Made by a program: the position numbers and the translations under genes. Source: Odobenus rosmarus divergens (lineage: Eukaryota > Chordata > Mammalia > Carnivora > Odobenidae). Taken from it: a stretch of DNA of 64,000 nucleotides. The notes below the pieces were generated by a model. The model was not told where the DNA came from, made no database searches, and saw nothing but the letters and a program-made list of their open reading frames with translations. The stretch's first letter is position 1, and the number at the start of each line of letters is the position of its first letter. The stretch covers positions 2,181,387 through 2,245,386 of the forward strand of contig NW_004450460.1 of NCBI RefSeq assembly GCF_000321225.1, written 5' to 3'. Of this stretch, positions 47,281 to 59,900 are shown piece by piece.

Positions 47281-49938
47281 GCTCAGGGGCAGCTGATCGG
47301 TGCCTTTCTCCGGCCCTGAGCCCCTCCCTGGACTTCCATGAGGGGGGGCGGTGAGCACAAAGGCAGGAGAGGAAAGAAAGCAGGAGTTCCAGGGTTAACC
47401 TCCCCTGCCGTTCCCCAAACCTGGAGCCAGGGCTGGCCATCTGTGGGGGCCTGTGGCCCAGTCCCGGGAGGGCGGACCCCTCAGGCGCCTCCCATCAGGG
47501 AGGTGACCAAGCTCTTGCCCAGCCCAGTCTGCCCTCTCCTGTGTAGATCTTGGCCTGTCCATTGTGTACCCCACCAGGGCAAAGGCCCGCGGGCCCCATC
47601 CATTCCCCACCCCCTCCCCCACAGCCCCGGGCTGGGCCAGCCCTTGCCCCACCCCCCACCCCACCCCCAGCCGCAGCACCCCACAGTGGGCCTGGACAGG
47701 CCTGGCCAGACCCCTGGGGAGGCTGCTGCCCCTCGGAGCCTCACCTTCTCCCCCATAAGATGAGGCCCGGAGGCCCCGAGGAGTGTGGAGAGTTACCGAT
47801 TAACTAGCCAGCCTCCAGCGACAGGCAGCCAGCCCAGCTCTGAGCCGGGGCTGGTGGGGAGGGGGGGGTTTCCTAGCACACTTGGCCCAGGGCCCAGCGC
47901 CGGCGCAGCGAGAACCTTCCTCCCCGCACCGACTTCCCGCGCTCGGCTCGCCCCGCCCCCAGCCCCCCCAGGACGGGCTGTTCTCGGGGCGGCTGCCAGG
48001 CACGTCCTCCGCAGGTGCCGGCCTCCCTCCGGTGACGCGTCCACATGCCGCACAACGGGAATCCAAAGCTCGGATTACAGGGGCTGCCTTGTGCTCCCGT
48101 CTGGGCCGGGCCGGGGGTCCTCACTCCCTGGGACTTAGCAGGAGGGGCTGGGCAGGCCCTGGGGGAGGTGTGGAGGGAGCAGGGAACAGCCCTGGACATG
48201 AGGGCTCTGCTGCCCCGTCCCCACAACGGGCCAGGGGCCCCTTCCCCTCAGAGTCTCAAGCAGAAGGACCACCTCCTCCCCGCTTGTCCAGGACTGTTCC
48301 GGTTTCAGCACTGACCGTCCCAGGACGCCCTTGACCATGGGTTATCCTAGGCTCCAGACAGACCCTCCAGGGCTGGGGAGGGTTCCCAGGGTAGGGGGAC
48401 AGGCACGCAGGCGGGGCTTAGGACACCCTGTGGCTAGCTCGGAGCCCCACCAGGCCTCCCTCCTCCCCTGCACCCACAGGACAGAGACCAGGCAGGTCCC
48501 CGGGGCTCAGGGGCTCACTCTGCCAAGGAAAGACCAGGAAAAATGAATCTGGGTGAGCGGGTGCCCCCCGACTTCCTTCCTGCCCAGTCTCCTTGAGCTA
48601 GTGGGGACCCCATGAGTCAGCATCTCCTATCCCCAGGGTATGCTGGGGACACCAGCTCTCACCCTGCTTCCAACACACCCACATGGTGTTCCGAGAAGAG
48701 CCTGAAAGCCAGGGAGGAGACGCGGAGGCCCCCCCGCACCCCTATCCTGCCCCAGGGCAGGGCAAGAGGCAGGAGCCCACATGCCCACCGGGCCCCGGGG
48801 TGAGGTCTCCCTGGGCATCGGGGGCAGCGAGCACAACATGGTGTGTGCGGGCCCCAGAGCGAGTCGGGCGGCCACGGCCAGGGAAGGAGAGCCTCCCCCC
48901 ACATTCATTCACCACACCTCCCCCGCCCCCTCCCCCCCAGCTGGGTTTCAAAGGTGAGCAGTGGTTGGTGGAGACAGAGGTCAGACAGTAGAAGTGGCCG
49001 AGCCCTGGCCAGTCCCACCAGTGCCCTGCAGGCCACACAGAGTAGGGACTCAGCAGAAGGGACGCCTGTCCCCCGCCTCCCTCGATGGCCTAGGCATGGT
49101 TTGGGGGTCTGCTGAGGCGTCAGAGGTGACAGCCCCTGAGCCCTGAGGCAGCCGGCCGCAGGCCCTGAGGCGGAAAGCTGGGCGCCTGCTGCCCCCTGGT
49201 GTCCACGGATGACACTGCAGCCAGGAGCCCGCCCACCTGCCCGCAGGCTGGGGACTGGGAAAGGGAGCCCGGGTGGACCCCAGAGCCGCCTTCAGCACAC
49301 CCCATTCGACCCTCACCTGGTGGGGAACTTGGGCAAGGGCCTTGCTCTCTGGGACCTCAAGTCTCCTCAAGTCTAAATTGGGGGGGGCGGGCTGCCCAAT
49401 GCGGCTGGTCAGGGCTGTGCAGGGGGAAAGCCTCCTTCTCAAAAAAAATCCCCATCACCCATAGATATTTGGGAGGGCTACCACCCACACCTCTCTGGGA
49501 AATAACACATGATTTCTCCTGTCTCCAGTGGGTTGGGGGGCAGGGGGCCAGGGGGCCAAGGAGCAGGGAGAGGAAGGGGAGTGTCAACCAGGCTAAAGAC
49601 CCAAAGTAAGGCCTGGCCCCTCCCGTCCCCTCCCCCTGCAGCTCCTCAGCCCCCTCCACCTCCTCCTCCTGCCCTGCCCCTCCCCCCCCATCTGACTCCT
49701 CTCCCCGCATTACTGCTGCTGGTCACAGCCCCGGGCAGTCGGGCAGTTGAGAGCCCTGAGTCCGGCCTCGGCCTCCTGGGTTCGTTGGGCCCCTGCCTTG
49801 GAGCCTGGACGGCCACCTGCAGACACTCTCACCGGTGCCTTCGGTCAAGAACAACCCGCTCCCGTGGCTTCACACAACTGGGCCCACTGACCCAGGAACC
49901 ATAACTCCATCTCTGGGCGGGGAGCCCAGGCCCCACCG

Positions 49939-49960
49939 TTAGGGTTAGGGTTAGGGTTAG
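49939..49960 (+). repeat. Short interstitial telomeric repeat (TTAGGG)3.7
   Basis: Twenty-two perfect bases of TTAGGG repeat in unique DNA. Confidence 0.95.
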
Positions 49961-50849
49961 CAGCAGACAGGAAAGCAAGCCCGGAGAGAAGTCTGTGCCC
50001 CACACGTTCTGTCAGCTGCTCCCCAAAGATCCACCTGCAACTGAAGGGAGCCCCGTGGGCCAGCAGGGAAGCCCTGGGTCTGCCTCCAAGCCTCCCACAG
50101 CCTCCACCGCTACCCAGGTGCTCTGTGCTAGGATGGCGGGAAGTGGGGTACAGCAGGAGCCCCCATCAGAGCCCACCTAGGTTTGGGATGAGGAGAGGGA
50201 TTCTGGGAGGGGCTGGGATCCCAGGCAGGGAGGTGGCCAAACCGGTCACAGCTGGTACCATGTGAGCCCAGAATGAACCGGATTGCCGGGGAGGGCCTCG
50301 AGGGCCAGGCGTGTGGGGCCTGGGACCCCGGCCCAGGAGCTGGTGACATCTTGAAGGCATCGAGGAGCCTTGGAGGCTTCCGGCTTGGGGTCCAGGGTCC
50401 TGAGATTTAATGGTGGATGCAGGTGCCATGAGCAGAGGCCGGAAGCAGGGGTGAGGAATCACGGAAGTCAGGTGGACAGGAAATGATGGTGCCCCAGGCC
50501 AGGGCAGGGCTGAGGGCCCAGAAGGACGAGGTCTGAGAGCGCTGGACCCCTGGGTTATGGGGCATGATGAAGGAGAGGGCAGGAGGCATGGGGGAGGGTG
50601 GTACCAGGAGGGGCTGGGGTGCTGGTAGGAGGGGAGCAGGCAGCAGGCCTTTGCTGGGGGGACAGGGCGTATGGCCATAGCCCACAGCTCCCCCCAGGGT
50701 GTTGGTGGGCCCAGATTCCTCCTGGCAGCCCCTTGGCTTTTCCACTCCTGGCCACTCCGTACCGACAGCATTCGCGTGGCAAGGGGGTTGGGGCAGGGGG
50801 CAAGGTAGGGGGCACTGCCTAGCCGAGGCACAAAGCTTGGGGCTTCGGA

Positions 50850-50945
50850 ATCATGCAGAGCAATGGCCTCTTACTGGCTGTGTGGCCACGGGCAAGTCGC
50901 TTAACCTCTCTGTCCCTCTGCCTTCTCCCCTGCCAGGCTCCTGAG
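50850..50945 (+). repeat. MIR fragment
   Basis: 'ggcctcttactggctgtgtg' followed by 'gccacgggcaagtcgcttaa' and 'cctctctgtccctctgcctt' is a clear MIR core. Confidence 0.8.
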
Positions 50946-51374
50946 GAGGCTCCGGGGCCATGTCCGCACATCTGGGCACAGTGGCCAGAACGCTCCCTGT
51001 CATCACTCTCTCTCTGCTGACCCGGAGGGGTGGGCACGCACAGCCCTGACCAGCGGCCCCTCCAGCTGCCGCTGTATCATAAACTGGACATTTGCTCTGA
51101 GCGCAGGCACGTGGGCTGGTGGGGGGACTCAGACCCCCCCAGTCACGTGCATTCCCTAATAACTTGCCGGGCAGGGTGTGATGGTATTTATACACTCGGC
51201 AGCCTGGACAGCGCTAGCACCCCTTCCAGAGTCCAGGGGGACCATGGGATGGAGGTGGCCACGATTCTGACGGGCCTGCATCCATCGAACATTCAGGCCC
51301 AGCGCTCAGCAGTGCCCTCAGCCAGCCCCGGACTGGACGCTTGTGGGCACCCTCTCTGTGCCGGGCCGGGGAGC

Positions 51375-51520
51375 CCCGTGCCGTGCACCTTACATGCCCA
51401 TTATCTCATTCACACGCCTAAACGGCAGGGACTGGTCTTGTCCATTTCACAGGTGGGGAAACAGTCTTGAGAGGACGAGCCCCTTGTCAAGCGAGACCTG
51501 GGAAGTCATAGAGATGCCAG
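51375..51520 (+). repeat. MIR fragment
   Basis: 'ccttacatgcccattatctc', 'acaggtggggaaacagtctt' and 'gtcaagcgagacctgggaag' follow the MIR internal order (…attatctcattt…aggtgaggaaactgagg…). Confidence 0.7.
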
Positions 51521-54500
51521 CCCAGAGGGTCTGACCTTGGAGCCCCGGCCATAACCCCTGGGCTCCACCCGGAGCACAGACCCTGCCGGCCCACGGGCTG
51601 CTGGACCCCCTGCGGAGCCCCCTTCCCCAGACGCTCTGGATGCTGATTTATGGAAAATAGTGGAGCAAGTGACTGCCTTGGGTTGGACATTAGCTATGGT
51701 AGCCTGGCAGGCCCCTGTTGGCAGCATGACCTTGAGCGGGCCCTCCTCCTCCAATATCCAATCAGGATCTAGGCTAGGAGTGTTTCCCTGGGACCTCAGG
51801 GGGGCCCTCCCCTCCAGGGGCTTCCAGGCTGGTGGGTGGAGTCCAAAACAGGTGAATAAACCAGGGCAGGTCGAGGGGCCAGCTGCCTTCTGGAACAGGC
51901 CCCAGGGAGGATTTTAAGGGCTAGGACTCGTGCCGAGTACCGTGGGGGCAAGGGGCAGGGTGAGACGCTGGGGCTATCACTCCCTCTTCTTCAGCTTCCC
52001 CGAAATGTGTGCAAGAGCCAACCATCCCTGTGCAGAGCAGGGGACCAGGGGCCTTGGGGCGGGAGGCACCAGATCCCCTAGATTCTCGCCCAGCCAGCTT
52101 CCAGGGCGCCCAGAGAGCAGAAGGGAGGCTGCTGCTTCTTGATTCTTGAGATGTCGCTGTGGCCGTGCCCAGGAGACACCAAATAGCCAGGCACCTTAAA
52201 AGTGCCATCCAGGCAGGGGGAGGTGGCCAGATGGCGGCCAAGAGGGTCTCCAGAGTAGGAAGGAGTGCATGGGCTTATGACCTCTGGCTTTCTGGAAGTC
52301 CTTCCTGCTCCTTTCTGGATGGATTCTCTATTGGGTTTCCAATGGACAGAGGTTCTAGAAGACACTGGGTGTGGGATTGGATGGTCAGACATGGTGTCAT
52401 CCCTTCCAGCTGGGGGACCATGGGCCAGGACAGAAGGAGGTGGTGCTTGGGGGAGGTTCGGGTACCTAAGAGGCATTTGCAAACCTCCAGGCCCCGCAGG
52501 CATGTGCCTGTTGGGAGACCAAAACGTATTGTCACTTCTCCTGCCTTGGTTTCCCCACTGCAGCCTGGGGAACAGGTGTGGGGCTGCTCTCCCTGAGCTC
52601 TGCTCTCCTGGGAAGTTCAAAGACCCGTCTCTTCCTGAGTCCTGGCAGCCCATCCGCCCTCCCACTCCTCCTCAGAGGCCCTTGCCAGGCCAGACCACCA
52701 GCTGCTGGCCACTTCCCCTCTGGCATCCCTGAATGGACACCCCTCCTTTGAAGCTGTTGTTCCTTCCCAAGTACAGAAGTCAGGGCGAGGTGTCCCTCGA
52801 GGGGGCTGGAGGGGCGGCTCCCATGACCTTGTGGTTCCCATCCCCACGCTGCTGCCCCCCCCAGCATCTTCCCACCCTTCCTCCAGGTCAAGGTCCAGCA
52901 TGAGTCTGTCTGGCCTCCAGGGACACATAAAGGGAGAGTGACAGCCATCCCGGTTTGTCTGGAACTGTCCCCATTTTTACCTGGAAAGCCCCATGTCCCA
53001 GAAATGCCTCAGTCCCAAGCCAGCGGGGGCAACTGGTGCCTCATGCCGAGTCTGAGTTTCCCAAGACAGGGTCCCCTGTTCCTCCTCTGCTCTGGTCGCC
53101 CAGACCATGGTGGGAGGAAAGGGACATGACCATCCCAGACGGCACTGCACTGAAGGGTTCCAGGTCTCCAGTCTGCAGGCCTCCCGCCATGGACGCCTAC
53201 AGCAGCCTGCTCGCACGCTTTCCCAACGAGGCCTTCATCCTTCTTGGTCATGGCCACTAGCTGGCTTGAGCCCCTGGAGTGAGTGACCCACACTCACCAT
53301 GAGGGACCTTGTGTCCCAGCATGCAGCCAGGAGCAGAGCAGAGCTCGGTGCGTGCAAGGTGAGTGCTCGTCTGTCCCAGGACCCCAGGCCTCTGCCCTCC
53401 TTCCACCTGACTCTGGGGTCCTTGGATCACTAGAGGCCGGTGGAGAAGCCCCCGCTAGCCAGCAGAGCCTCCCCTGGGGGATGGGGCCATACTGTAACCT
53501 AAAGGCTTCAATCCCACAAACCCACCCACAGAGTGAGTCAGAACTGACCTGACACTCAGCTCCAGAGAACCAGCCTTGGACAAGGTCCAGACCCCGCCCA
53601 GACCCCAACCCCAGGAGCCTATTCACAGACTCCAGCTCTGGAAGATTCCTTGGCACCTGCCAGCCCAGCCTCTCATGTCACACCTCCTAAGGGACTCTGC
53701 CCTCTAAGACCCTAAACCAGACGGCCTCTGGGAAGGAGCTGGCGAGCTGAGGCCGGGCCCCGGACGCCCGCAGCGGGCTGGGGTGCCCCTTGTGGACCGG
53801 GCCCCGAGTGGGAGCGGAAGTCCGACCTCCTCCCCCACGCTGGGAGGGGCCGCCGGATGCCGGAGCACAGCTGCGGCTGCGGCGTCCGGGCGCCCCTGCT
53901 GGCCGAGGCCTGAAACTGCACCTCAGCGTGCAGAAATCCCACCCTGTCTGGGGCCTGCTGCTGCCCGGGTCCTGGCCAAAACCCTGTGGGCATCCCTGAA
54001 GAGGTAACATTTGAGGTGGGCCTCGGGGAATAATAAAAGTAACAAGCACTGTCGACCCCTCGTTAACCCACAAAGGGGCTCATCTCGCTGAGGATATAGT
54101 GCCCTACTTCAAACCTCCAGCTCAGACCACGGCCCCAAACCACACCCTCCTACACCTGTGTGCTGACCCACGTCTCCACCCACCTGAGCATTGAGCTCCA
54201 GCATGTTCTCCCTCCAGAAGCTCCCACCTCCCCGCTAAGGGCAGCCCATACTGCAGGTGCTCTCCGGGCCATGCCCTGTCCATCAGGACACACTGTCCAA
54301 CTCTTCCCTCCCAGGGTGTGCGGAATCCCACCCCCACCTCCGCTGCCACCTCACCCTACTGGGACTGCAGAAGCCTCACTGTGCGGGCCCAGGCCCCTCC
54401 GTCCCATCAGCCAGAGGCTCCTTCTGGAAGAACATAAAGAAAGCCCAGAACTCTGCAGGGGTTCCATTGCATGCAGAGCACAACCCACACGCTCACAATC

Positions 54501-54547
54501 ACTGTATAATTTACCTATCACACATACTGGGTATTATCTGTCCCCTC

Positions 54548-54905
54548 ACACATACATGCACACACCCACACATGCACATGCATACACACATATATGCACG
54601 TACTTGCACACACCTGCGCACACGTATATGCATGTACTTTCACACACCTGTGCACACGTATATGCACGTACAAACACATATATGCACACACCTGCACACA
54701 CGTCTATGCACGTACTCGCACACACCTGCACACACATCTATGCACGTACTTGCACACACCTACACACACGTATATGCACGTACAAACACATATATGCACA
54801 CGCCTGCGCACACGTATATGCACATACTTGCACATAGCTGCATACCCGTATATGCAAGTACACGCATACACACACGTACAGGCACCAGCGTGCACACACG
54901 CATGA
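54548..54905 (+). repeat. CA-rich minisatellite, 34-bp unit
   Basis: Tandem 34-bp units beginning 'gcacgtacttgcacacacct' and ending 'gcgcacacgtatat', with shorter 20-bp variants ('gcacgtacaaacacatatat'), about ten copies. Alternating purine-pyrimidine, so Z-DNA prone. Threonine/histidine-rich frames on both strands come from this array and are not genes. Confidence 0.93.
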
Positions 54906-54959
54906 ACACACGTGCACTCTCAGGCTCGCTACAATGCAAGCCACACCAGGGTAGTCGCA

Positions 54960-55025
54960 TCTGTGGGCTGAGTATCCCCAGCACCTGGCACAGAGCCCAG
55001 CACACAGTGGCGCTCAACAAAAGTC
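54960..55025 (+). repeat. MIR 3' fragment
   Basis: 'ccccagcacctggcacagag' then 'cccagcacacagtggcgctc' resembles the MIR/L2 3' end. Confidence 0.55.
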
Positions 55026-55234
55026 GGTCGGCGTCAGCGAGGCTGCCTGTTCCGCAGCCCATCTCCAGTTCAGATGCCCGGGCAGGCCCCGGGGTCCTGC
55101 CAGCTCTGGGAGACTCACATGGGTCTCACCCTCCAGCACACTGAGCCAGAGGGTCCCTCCCCAGGGCACATCTCCCCCTGTGCCTCCCCCTCCCAGCCCT
55201 CTGGGGCTCCCCTGGGCCTTAGTGTGGCTGGTGA

Positions 55235-55440
55235 GACCCTCTGAGATCTGGCCTCACCACCCCTCTCCAGAATTAACTCTTGCCCCACACACACCTTTGC
55301 CCCCACCGCATCAAGCGTTCTTCAAAATACCTTCCTCCACCTGGCCAATCTTCGCTTATCCTTAAGAGTCCTCGGAGGTGTCACCTCCTAACCCTGCCCC
55401 TGATTCCTCCTGTGGACCTGGATCAGCCTCGCCCCTGCAG
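55235..55440 (+). repeat. L2 LINE fragment
   Basis: 'gagatctggcctcaccaccc', 'cgcttatccttaagagtcct' and 'ggaggtgtcacctcctaacc' match L2 words (…gatctggccc…cttcaagactcagctcaaatgtcacctcct…) in order. Confidence 0.6.
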
Positions 55441-58242
55441 AATTGTCCGCCTGTCTCGGGGAGAGGCAGCTGGGGGCTGGGATCGCCCCGGGGGCTAGGA
55501 GTGGGCCCTGGGGAAGTGCGGAGCATGTGTTGAGTGGCTAAGTGAGCGGGGCTGGCTACTCTGGGGAAGGAAGAGCAGGTCGGGGATTCTAGCGTTCCGG
55601 GTTCCGCTCGTCGTGTGGCCCATAGGGCAGATTTCCCACACTCTCAGGACCAGGAAGCTCCCCGCCCACACGGAGCCTGTTCATGACAAATACTCAGGCT
55701 AGAGCCAACTACTTCTGCTCCAACCAGTTCCAAGCCCTCCAAAGGCCCTGCTGGACGCAGGAGAAGGGAGAGGTGAGTAACCAGCTCCTTCCTGCCCACC
55801 CCACGTGCCTTCCGCCTCCCCCACCTGCCCTGGGGCAGACCAGAGACCCTCTCCCCGCTCCCTCTCCTGCCTCTTTTCCCCCCAACTCCCGCCCAGAGAA
55901 ACCAGAAGGGGCCAGATGATGTCCCCACCTCCTGGCCAGGTTTATGGCAAGTGGCCAGGCTGGAGCCCACAGGCCCTGGGGGTGTGGAGCCTCCTGGGGA
56001 CAGAACCGTCCCCCACTCCGCCCCCTACGGAGCCCAGAACCACCCGCACTCCGATCCTCCTCCCCGGGGTCCCAAATCTCAGGCACCGTGTCCCCCCTCT
56101 TCTGCAGGTCAGCCTTTCCGTGCGGTTCTTCCAGGAGACCCCGGCTGGTCCACCTGCCCCCGTTCCGGGATCTCCGTGCAACTCCTGAGGTTGGCAGAGA
56201 ACCGGGGACACCATCCTGCAGTGCAAACACATGTCCCCCATTTGCACTGTTCGGACAGAGACTTCCTCAAACACAGGAGGGGTGCGGTGTGGGGGCCTGC
56301 TAGCCCCTGCCCTGAGAGGCCCCAGCAGCAGGCCTCAGGCTCCCTGGCTCTACCCCTACCATGCGGACTTTGGTCCACCCTCCCGGCCGTCCCTGGGCAA
56401 CACGGGAGGACTCCACCTGGCCGGGCCCCTGGTACCCTGAGTTAACACAGGCTGAAGGGACTTTGACTTTGACATTTGGGCCTGTGGCCTGGCTCTGGAG
56501 GCGGAGCCACAGGGTCCTGGACCAGCGTCTGGTTCCTTATTGGGGGAATTGTGCTCCCGAGGATGCCAGCGGGGGATCCAGGGGGCTGAGAGCACTCCAG
56601 CTCCCCAGCCCCCGAAGTCCCCCCGAGGGACCGCTTGAAGCCAGGTGTCCCTGCGTTCCATGGGTCTCTGGTGGCCCCGGCCAAGGGGGGTGGAGTGGCA
56701 GCCGTGTGAAGTGAGGAGTCGGCATCCACTGGTCTGTAGGGAGAGGTGGGAGAGACGCCTGCCGGAGCTGTCTGCAGAAATGCTCCTGTCCGCCACGCCT
56801 CCTCTGGGTCTCTGTGCAGACCTCAGGGAGGGGGCAGGCCAGACACGGAGCCCCGCCCTTTTCCTCTCCCCTCTCCCTTCTTTCCCTCCACTCCTCTCTC
56901 CTCCTATCTTTTCCAGCCGCTGTCCCCAGTCCCTCTGCCCTGTCTACCTCCCCACTCTGCCCACCCCATGTGTGGACTAGACACCGGCCCCCTTCCAGAA
57001 GTCAGAGTCCCTGCCTCCGCCACCAACCTGGGAGAAAAGCTGCAGGGTGAGGGGGGGCCTAGCCTCTCAGGACATGTTGCGCCAGCGTCCCAGGTCACCC
57101 CAAGAAAGCCGGTGTCCCAGGTCACCCCAGGAAGGCCGAGTCTCAGGCCACCCAGAGAGTATGGGTGCCCAGGCCCACCAACAGAAGCTCCAGGCCAGAG
57201 CTCACCCTAGGAGGGCTCACCCCTAGGGCAAGGCAGGTGCCAGAGCTCACTCTGGAGAGGGCGTCCCCTGACCGTACCCCTTGCAGCATGGAGCCTCTGA
57301 GCAGCCAGCCAGGTGCCCCTGACCCGAGGCTCTCGGCCTCTACCCGCCTCCCCCAGCCCTCCCCGAACCGGGATGAGGAGGGTGCCAGAGGCAGTGGCCG
57401 GGGTTTCCTCCTGCTGTCACCTGCCCCCACCCCCAGCCCTGGACCCCAGGCTCTGAAGGCCACCCTGGGGCTCAAGTGTACCATGGGGTGTTCATTTGGA
57501 GGCGTGGAGGTGTCCACGGAGCCACGAAATCTAGTTTCTGCTGGTTGCAGGCTGGAGAACAGACAAGACCCTGCAGCAGGAGGTGAGGCAGAGCTGCCCT
57601 GCCCTGGGGGGCCTGGAAGGCTGAGCCGTGGCCCCCACCCCACCCTCAGGCCACTCCAAAGCCCCCTTGGGCTCTGGCTGGAGGACTGGGCGAGGGGGGT
57701 TAAGCCTTCCTCCAGAAGCTGCTCCATAGGGGTGGGGGGGACGCTATGGGCCTAAGGAACCCCCCTTCCAATAACCAGGACCCAAAATACATAAGCCCCA
57801 CACATGCCGGAGACACCTACCTGAACTGCAGCCAGCAACCATCTGGGCCTCTAAAAAGGGGCTTCCCTCTTAAAATGGGGTGCTGGTGCCTTCCTGTGTA
57901 AGGCACAGGGGGAACAGAGCCTGGCCCACACTAGCAGGCACGGTTTCCGTGTCAAGTTCCCCAGGAGCTGTGCGCCCACAGACCCAGAGCTGTCGCTGGT
58001 GGAGCGGGAGGGCCACCTGCCACGTTCTCCGAGGGCAAGAGTGGCCTAAGGTCACATAGCAGGTGGCTGGAAGCCCAGATGGGGGTCCTGCAGCTCTGGC
58101 CTCTCCCACAGGCCCTCTCTTCGATGACAGGCCAGGCCAGGCGCTGCCCAGGCGCTGCCCGCTTCCTGCCCCGTGACTCAGCACCCTCGCCCAGCACAAC
58201 ACGACTTTTGCCCCCTGCGCGCTGTGCTGACCTCCTGCTCAG

Positions 58243-58276
58243 ATCCGTCCAGGCTCTCCCGCCACACCTGCCCGGG
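58243..58276 (+). other. SLC22A18: SLC22A18 5'UTR part of first coding exon (inferred)
   Basis: 'gctgacctcctgctcag' ending at 58242 is a good acceptor with a branch-point-like CTGAC, so a noncoding first exon probably lies upstream and this exon starts near 58243. The upstream exon itself is not identified. Confidence 0.4.
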
Positions 58277-58420
58277 ATGTGGGGAGCTGGAGCCCCCGGG
58301 GGCCAGGGTCAGCACTCCGGCAAGATGGGCGTGCTGGGCCGTCCCCGGGTCATCCTACTCACCCGCCTGCTGGTTGCCCTGGAGCTCACCTTCCTCTTCA
58401 TGCGGTTCTCCATCATGCCG
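58277..58420 (+). CDS. SLC22A18: SLC22A18 coding exon 1 (start codon, TM1)
   Basis: SLC22A18 (also called ORCTL2/TSSC5) is a major-facilitator-superfamily membrane transporter of uncertain physiological substrate, imprinted with maternal expression in human. From memory the human protein is 424 residues. ATG at 58277 gives MWGAGAPGGQGQHSGKMGVLG, aligning with the human start and its second in-frame Met (17 here). TM1 follows: ILLTRLLVALELTFLFMRFSI, residues 26-46. The exon ends after P48 with donor 'ccg|gtgagtacc', phase 0. Two arginines (R30, CGC at 58364; R43, CGG at 58403) replace human Tyr and Gln as I recall them, which is unusual within a membrane helix. The gene continues past the window. 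Translation could instead start at Met17 (58325). Confidence 0.9.
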
Positions 58421-58699
58421 GTGAGTACCCTCCCCCGGGCGGCCAGCCACCCGCATGCCCCACTGTCCCTCTCTTCTTCTATCGTGCAATGGCAGGGGCC
58501 GGGGATGGGGGCCTGGGGCTGCCCAGGCCCCTCGTTGGGGAACCCGGGGACTGTGCCTTCTGGGTCGCTCCATCAGCACTTTCTGTGCTCTGATGCATGG
58601 TGGCCCCGGGGAGGGGCCGTAGGGAGCCACCCCCATGGCCACGCAGCCCTTCTGGTGGCAGTGCCCCTCCCCTTGGCTGGCCTGGCTCTGTCCCTTCCA

Positions 58700-58960
58700 C
58701 CCCACCAGGACCGTTGCCCTATTGATCCACCGCCCCAACACCTGCTCGGCTCCTGTCCTCCCTGCGCTCAGGCCTCTGCTTGGGCCTCTTCCACAGGGAG
58801 CCCTCCCTCCCAACAGCTGCCCAGACCCTAGAACCTCTTCCCCTCCATCCAGGTCCTGCTGGGTCAGTCCTCCTGCGGATTGCCCACGCCCCACATCCTG
58901 TTCCATGATATTAAATTATTTCTGTCTCCCCGTGAGGGCGGAGCTGGCCCCATCTCCTCC
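58700..58960 (+). repeat. L2-like fragment in SLC22A18 intron
   Basis: 'tgctcggctcctgtcctccc' through 'ctctgcttgggcctcttcca' and the later 'ttaaattatttctgtctccc' resemble L2 3'-region words. Weakly supported. Confidence 0.35.
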
Positions 58961-59384
58961 CTGCTGCCTCCCCCGGGCTGGAACTCTGCCCGGTGATAGG
59001 CCGTTGGCTAAGCGGCCATGGTCAGCGCTCGGTACCCGCCCACCTGCTGTCCGCAGAGCCCGCCTTTGCCCTCCTGCTGGTTCCTTCAGCAGACCCCCGT
59101 GGAGCTGGCCTGGCTGTGGAAGCCCCAGAGGGCCTTCCCTGTCTCGTCTGGGTGGGGCCTGGCACAGCTGCCGGCCACTTTTTAAAGTCCCCCCAGGGGA
59201 TTGTCATGAGCAGCCCGTGCCCAGGGATCTGGGTGCGAGGGGGCACTGACTCCCTTCCTTAGCAGCCTGGGGCTGGGCAGGCGCCTCACTGTCCCACCAT
59301 GAAATGGGCCACAACGTCCCTCTGGAAGGGTTGGTGGCAGGGGGTGATGAATGAACAGCTGAAGACAGAGCAAGTGTGGAACAT

Positions 59385-59900
59385 TCTGCAAATGCTCACC
59401 GAGCACCTACTACGTGCATCCTGTTCTCGGAACTTGGAATACAGCAGGCACGGACCACACAATCCTTAGACCGTGCCACGTGTGAGAGAAGGCGTGCTGC
59501 AGGGGCTGGGAGTGCCCACCGACGGGGGCGGGAAAGCCTCCCCCAGAAGGCAAGCTTAAAGGAAACAAAGAGCAAGCCTGGCTGGTGCAAAGGCCCTGGG
59601 GCAGTAGTGAGAACAGTGCAGCTAGAGAGGAGTGAGCAGAGAGGAGGAGGTAAGGCCCCAGAAAGGCTGCGAGGACTCCAGGAGGGTGCTGGCCATGGGG
59701 AAGGCAGGAAGCTGCTGGCTTTGAGGTCTGTGGTAAGGGTTGAGCCCAAGAGTTGCCGAAGGATTGGATGTGACTGTGCAAGAGGGGTGGTCAGGGATGA
59801 TTCTGAGGATTTGCACCTGAACCCTTGCAAGGGTGGAGGCATCAGCCATGGAGCAGAGGTCTTTGGGGTGGGAGGGGAGGATGAGGCAGGTTTGATTTCG
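59385..59900 (-). repeat. L2 LINE, antisense
   Basis: Successive L2 words in antisense: 'accgagcacctactacgtgc', 'ggtgcaaaggccctggggca', 'aaggattggatgtgactgtg', 'ggtcagggatgattctgagg', 'gaggcaggtttgatttcgag'. Order and spacing agree with the L2 consensus as I recall it. Confidence 0.75.

Larger units (their letters stand above)
43481..58242. other. Intergenic between CDKN1C and SLC22A18
   Basis: No gene supported. In human this interval contains SLC22A18AS, a poorly conserved antisense gene; I see no trace of it. A small CpG-rich patch lies at about 47890-48120 and another at 53740-53920. A 16-base G-run is at 44610-44625. MIR-like words occur at 45160-45205 ('ctagtaggtgcttcataaat') and 46840-46900. 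52940-53030 ('atcccggtttgtctggaact') resembles a common old DNA-transposon-derived repeat. 57080-57220 contains loosely repeated 'caggtcacccc' words. The minus frame 45372-46688 (438 codons) has no splice or homology support. Confidence 0.5.

Noticed and set aside
49939..49960. Chromosome end
   Set aside because: Only 22 bases of TTAGGG repeat, with unique DNA and genes on both sides.
54160..55144. Plus frames of 225 and 295 codons with Thr/His repeats
   Set aside because: Driven by the 34-bp CA-rich minisatellite.
43481..58242. SLC22A18AS gene
   Set aside because: Expected by human synteny but no recognisable exon; the human gene is poorly conserved outside primates.
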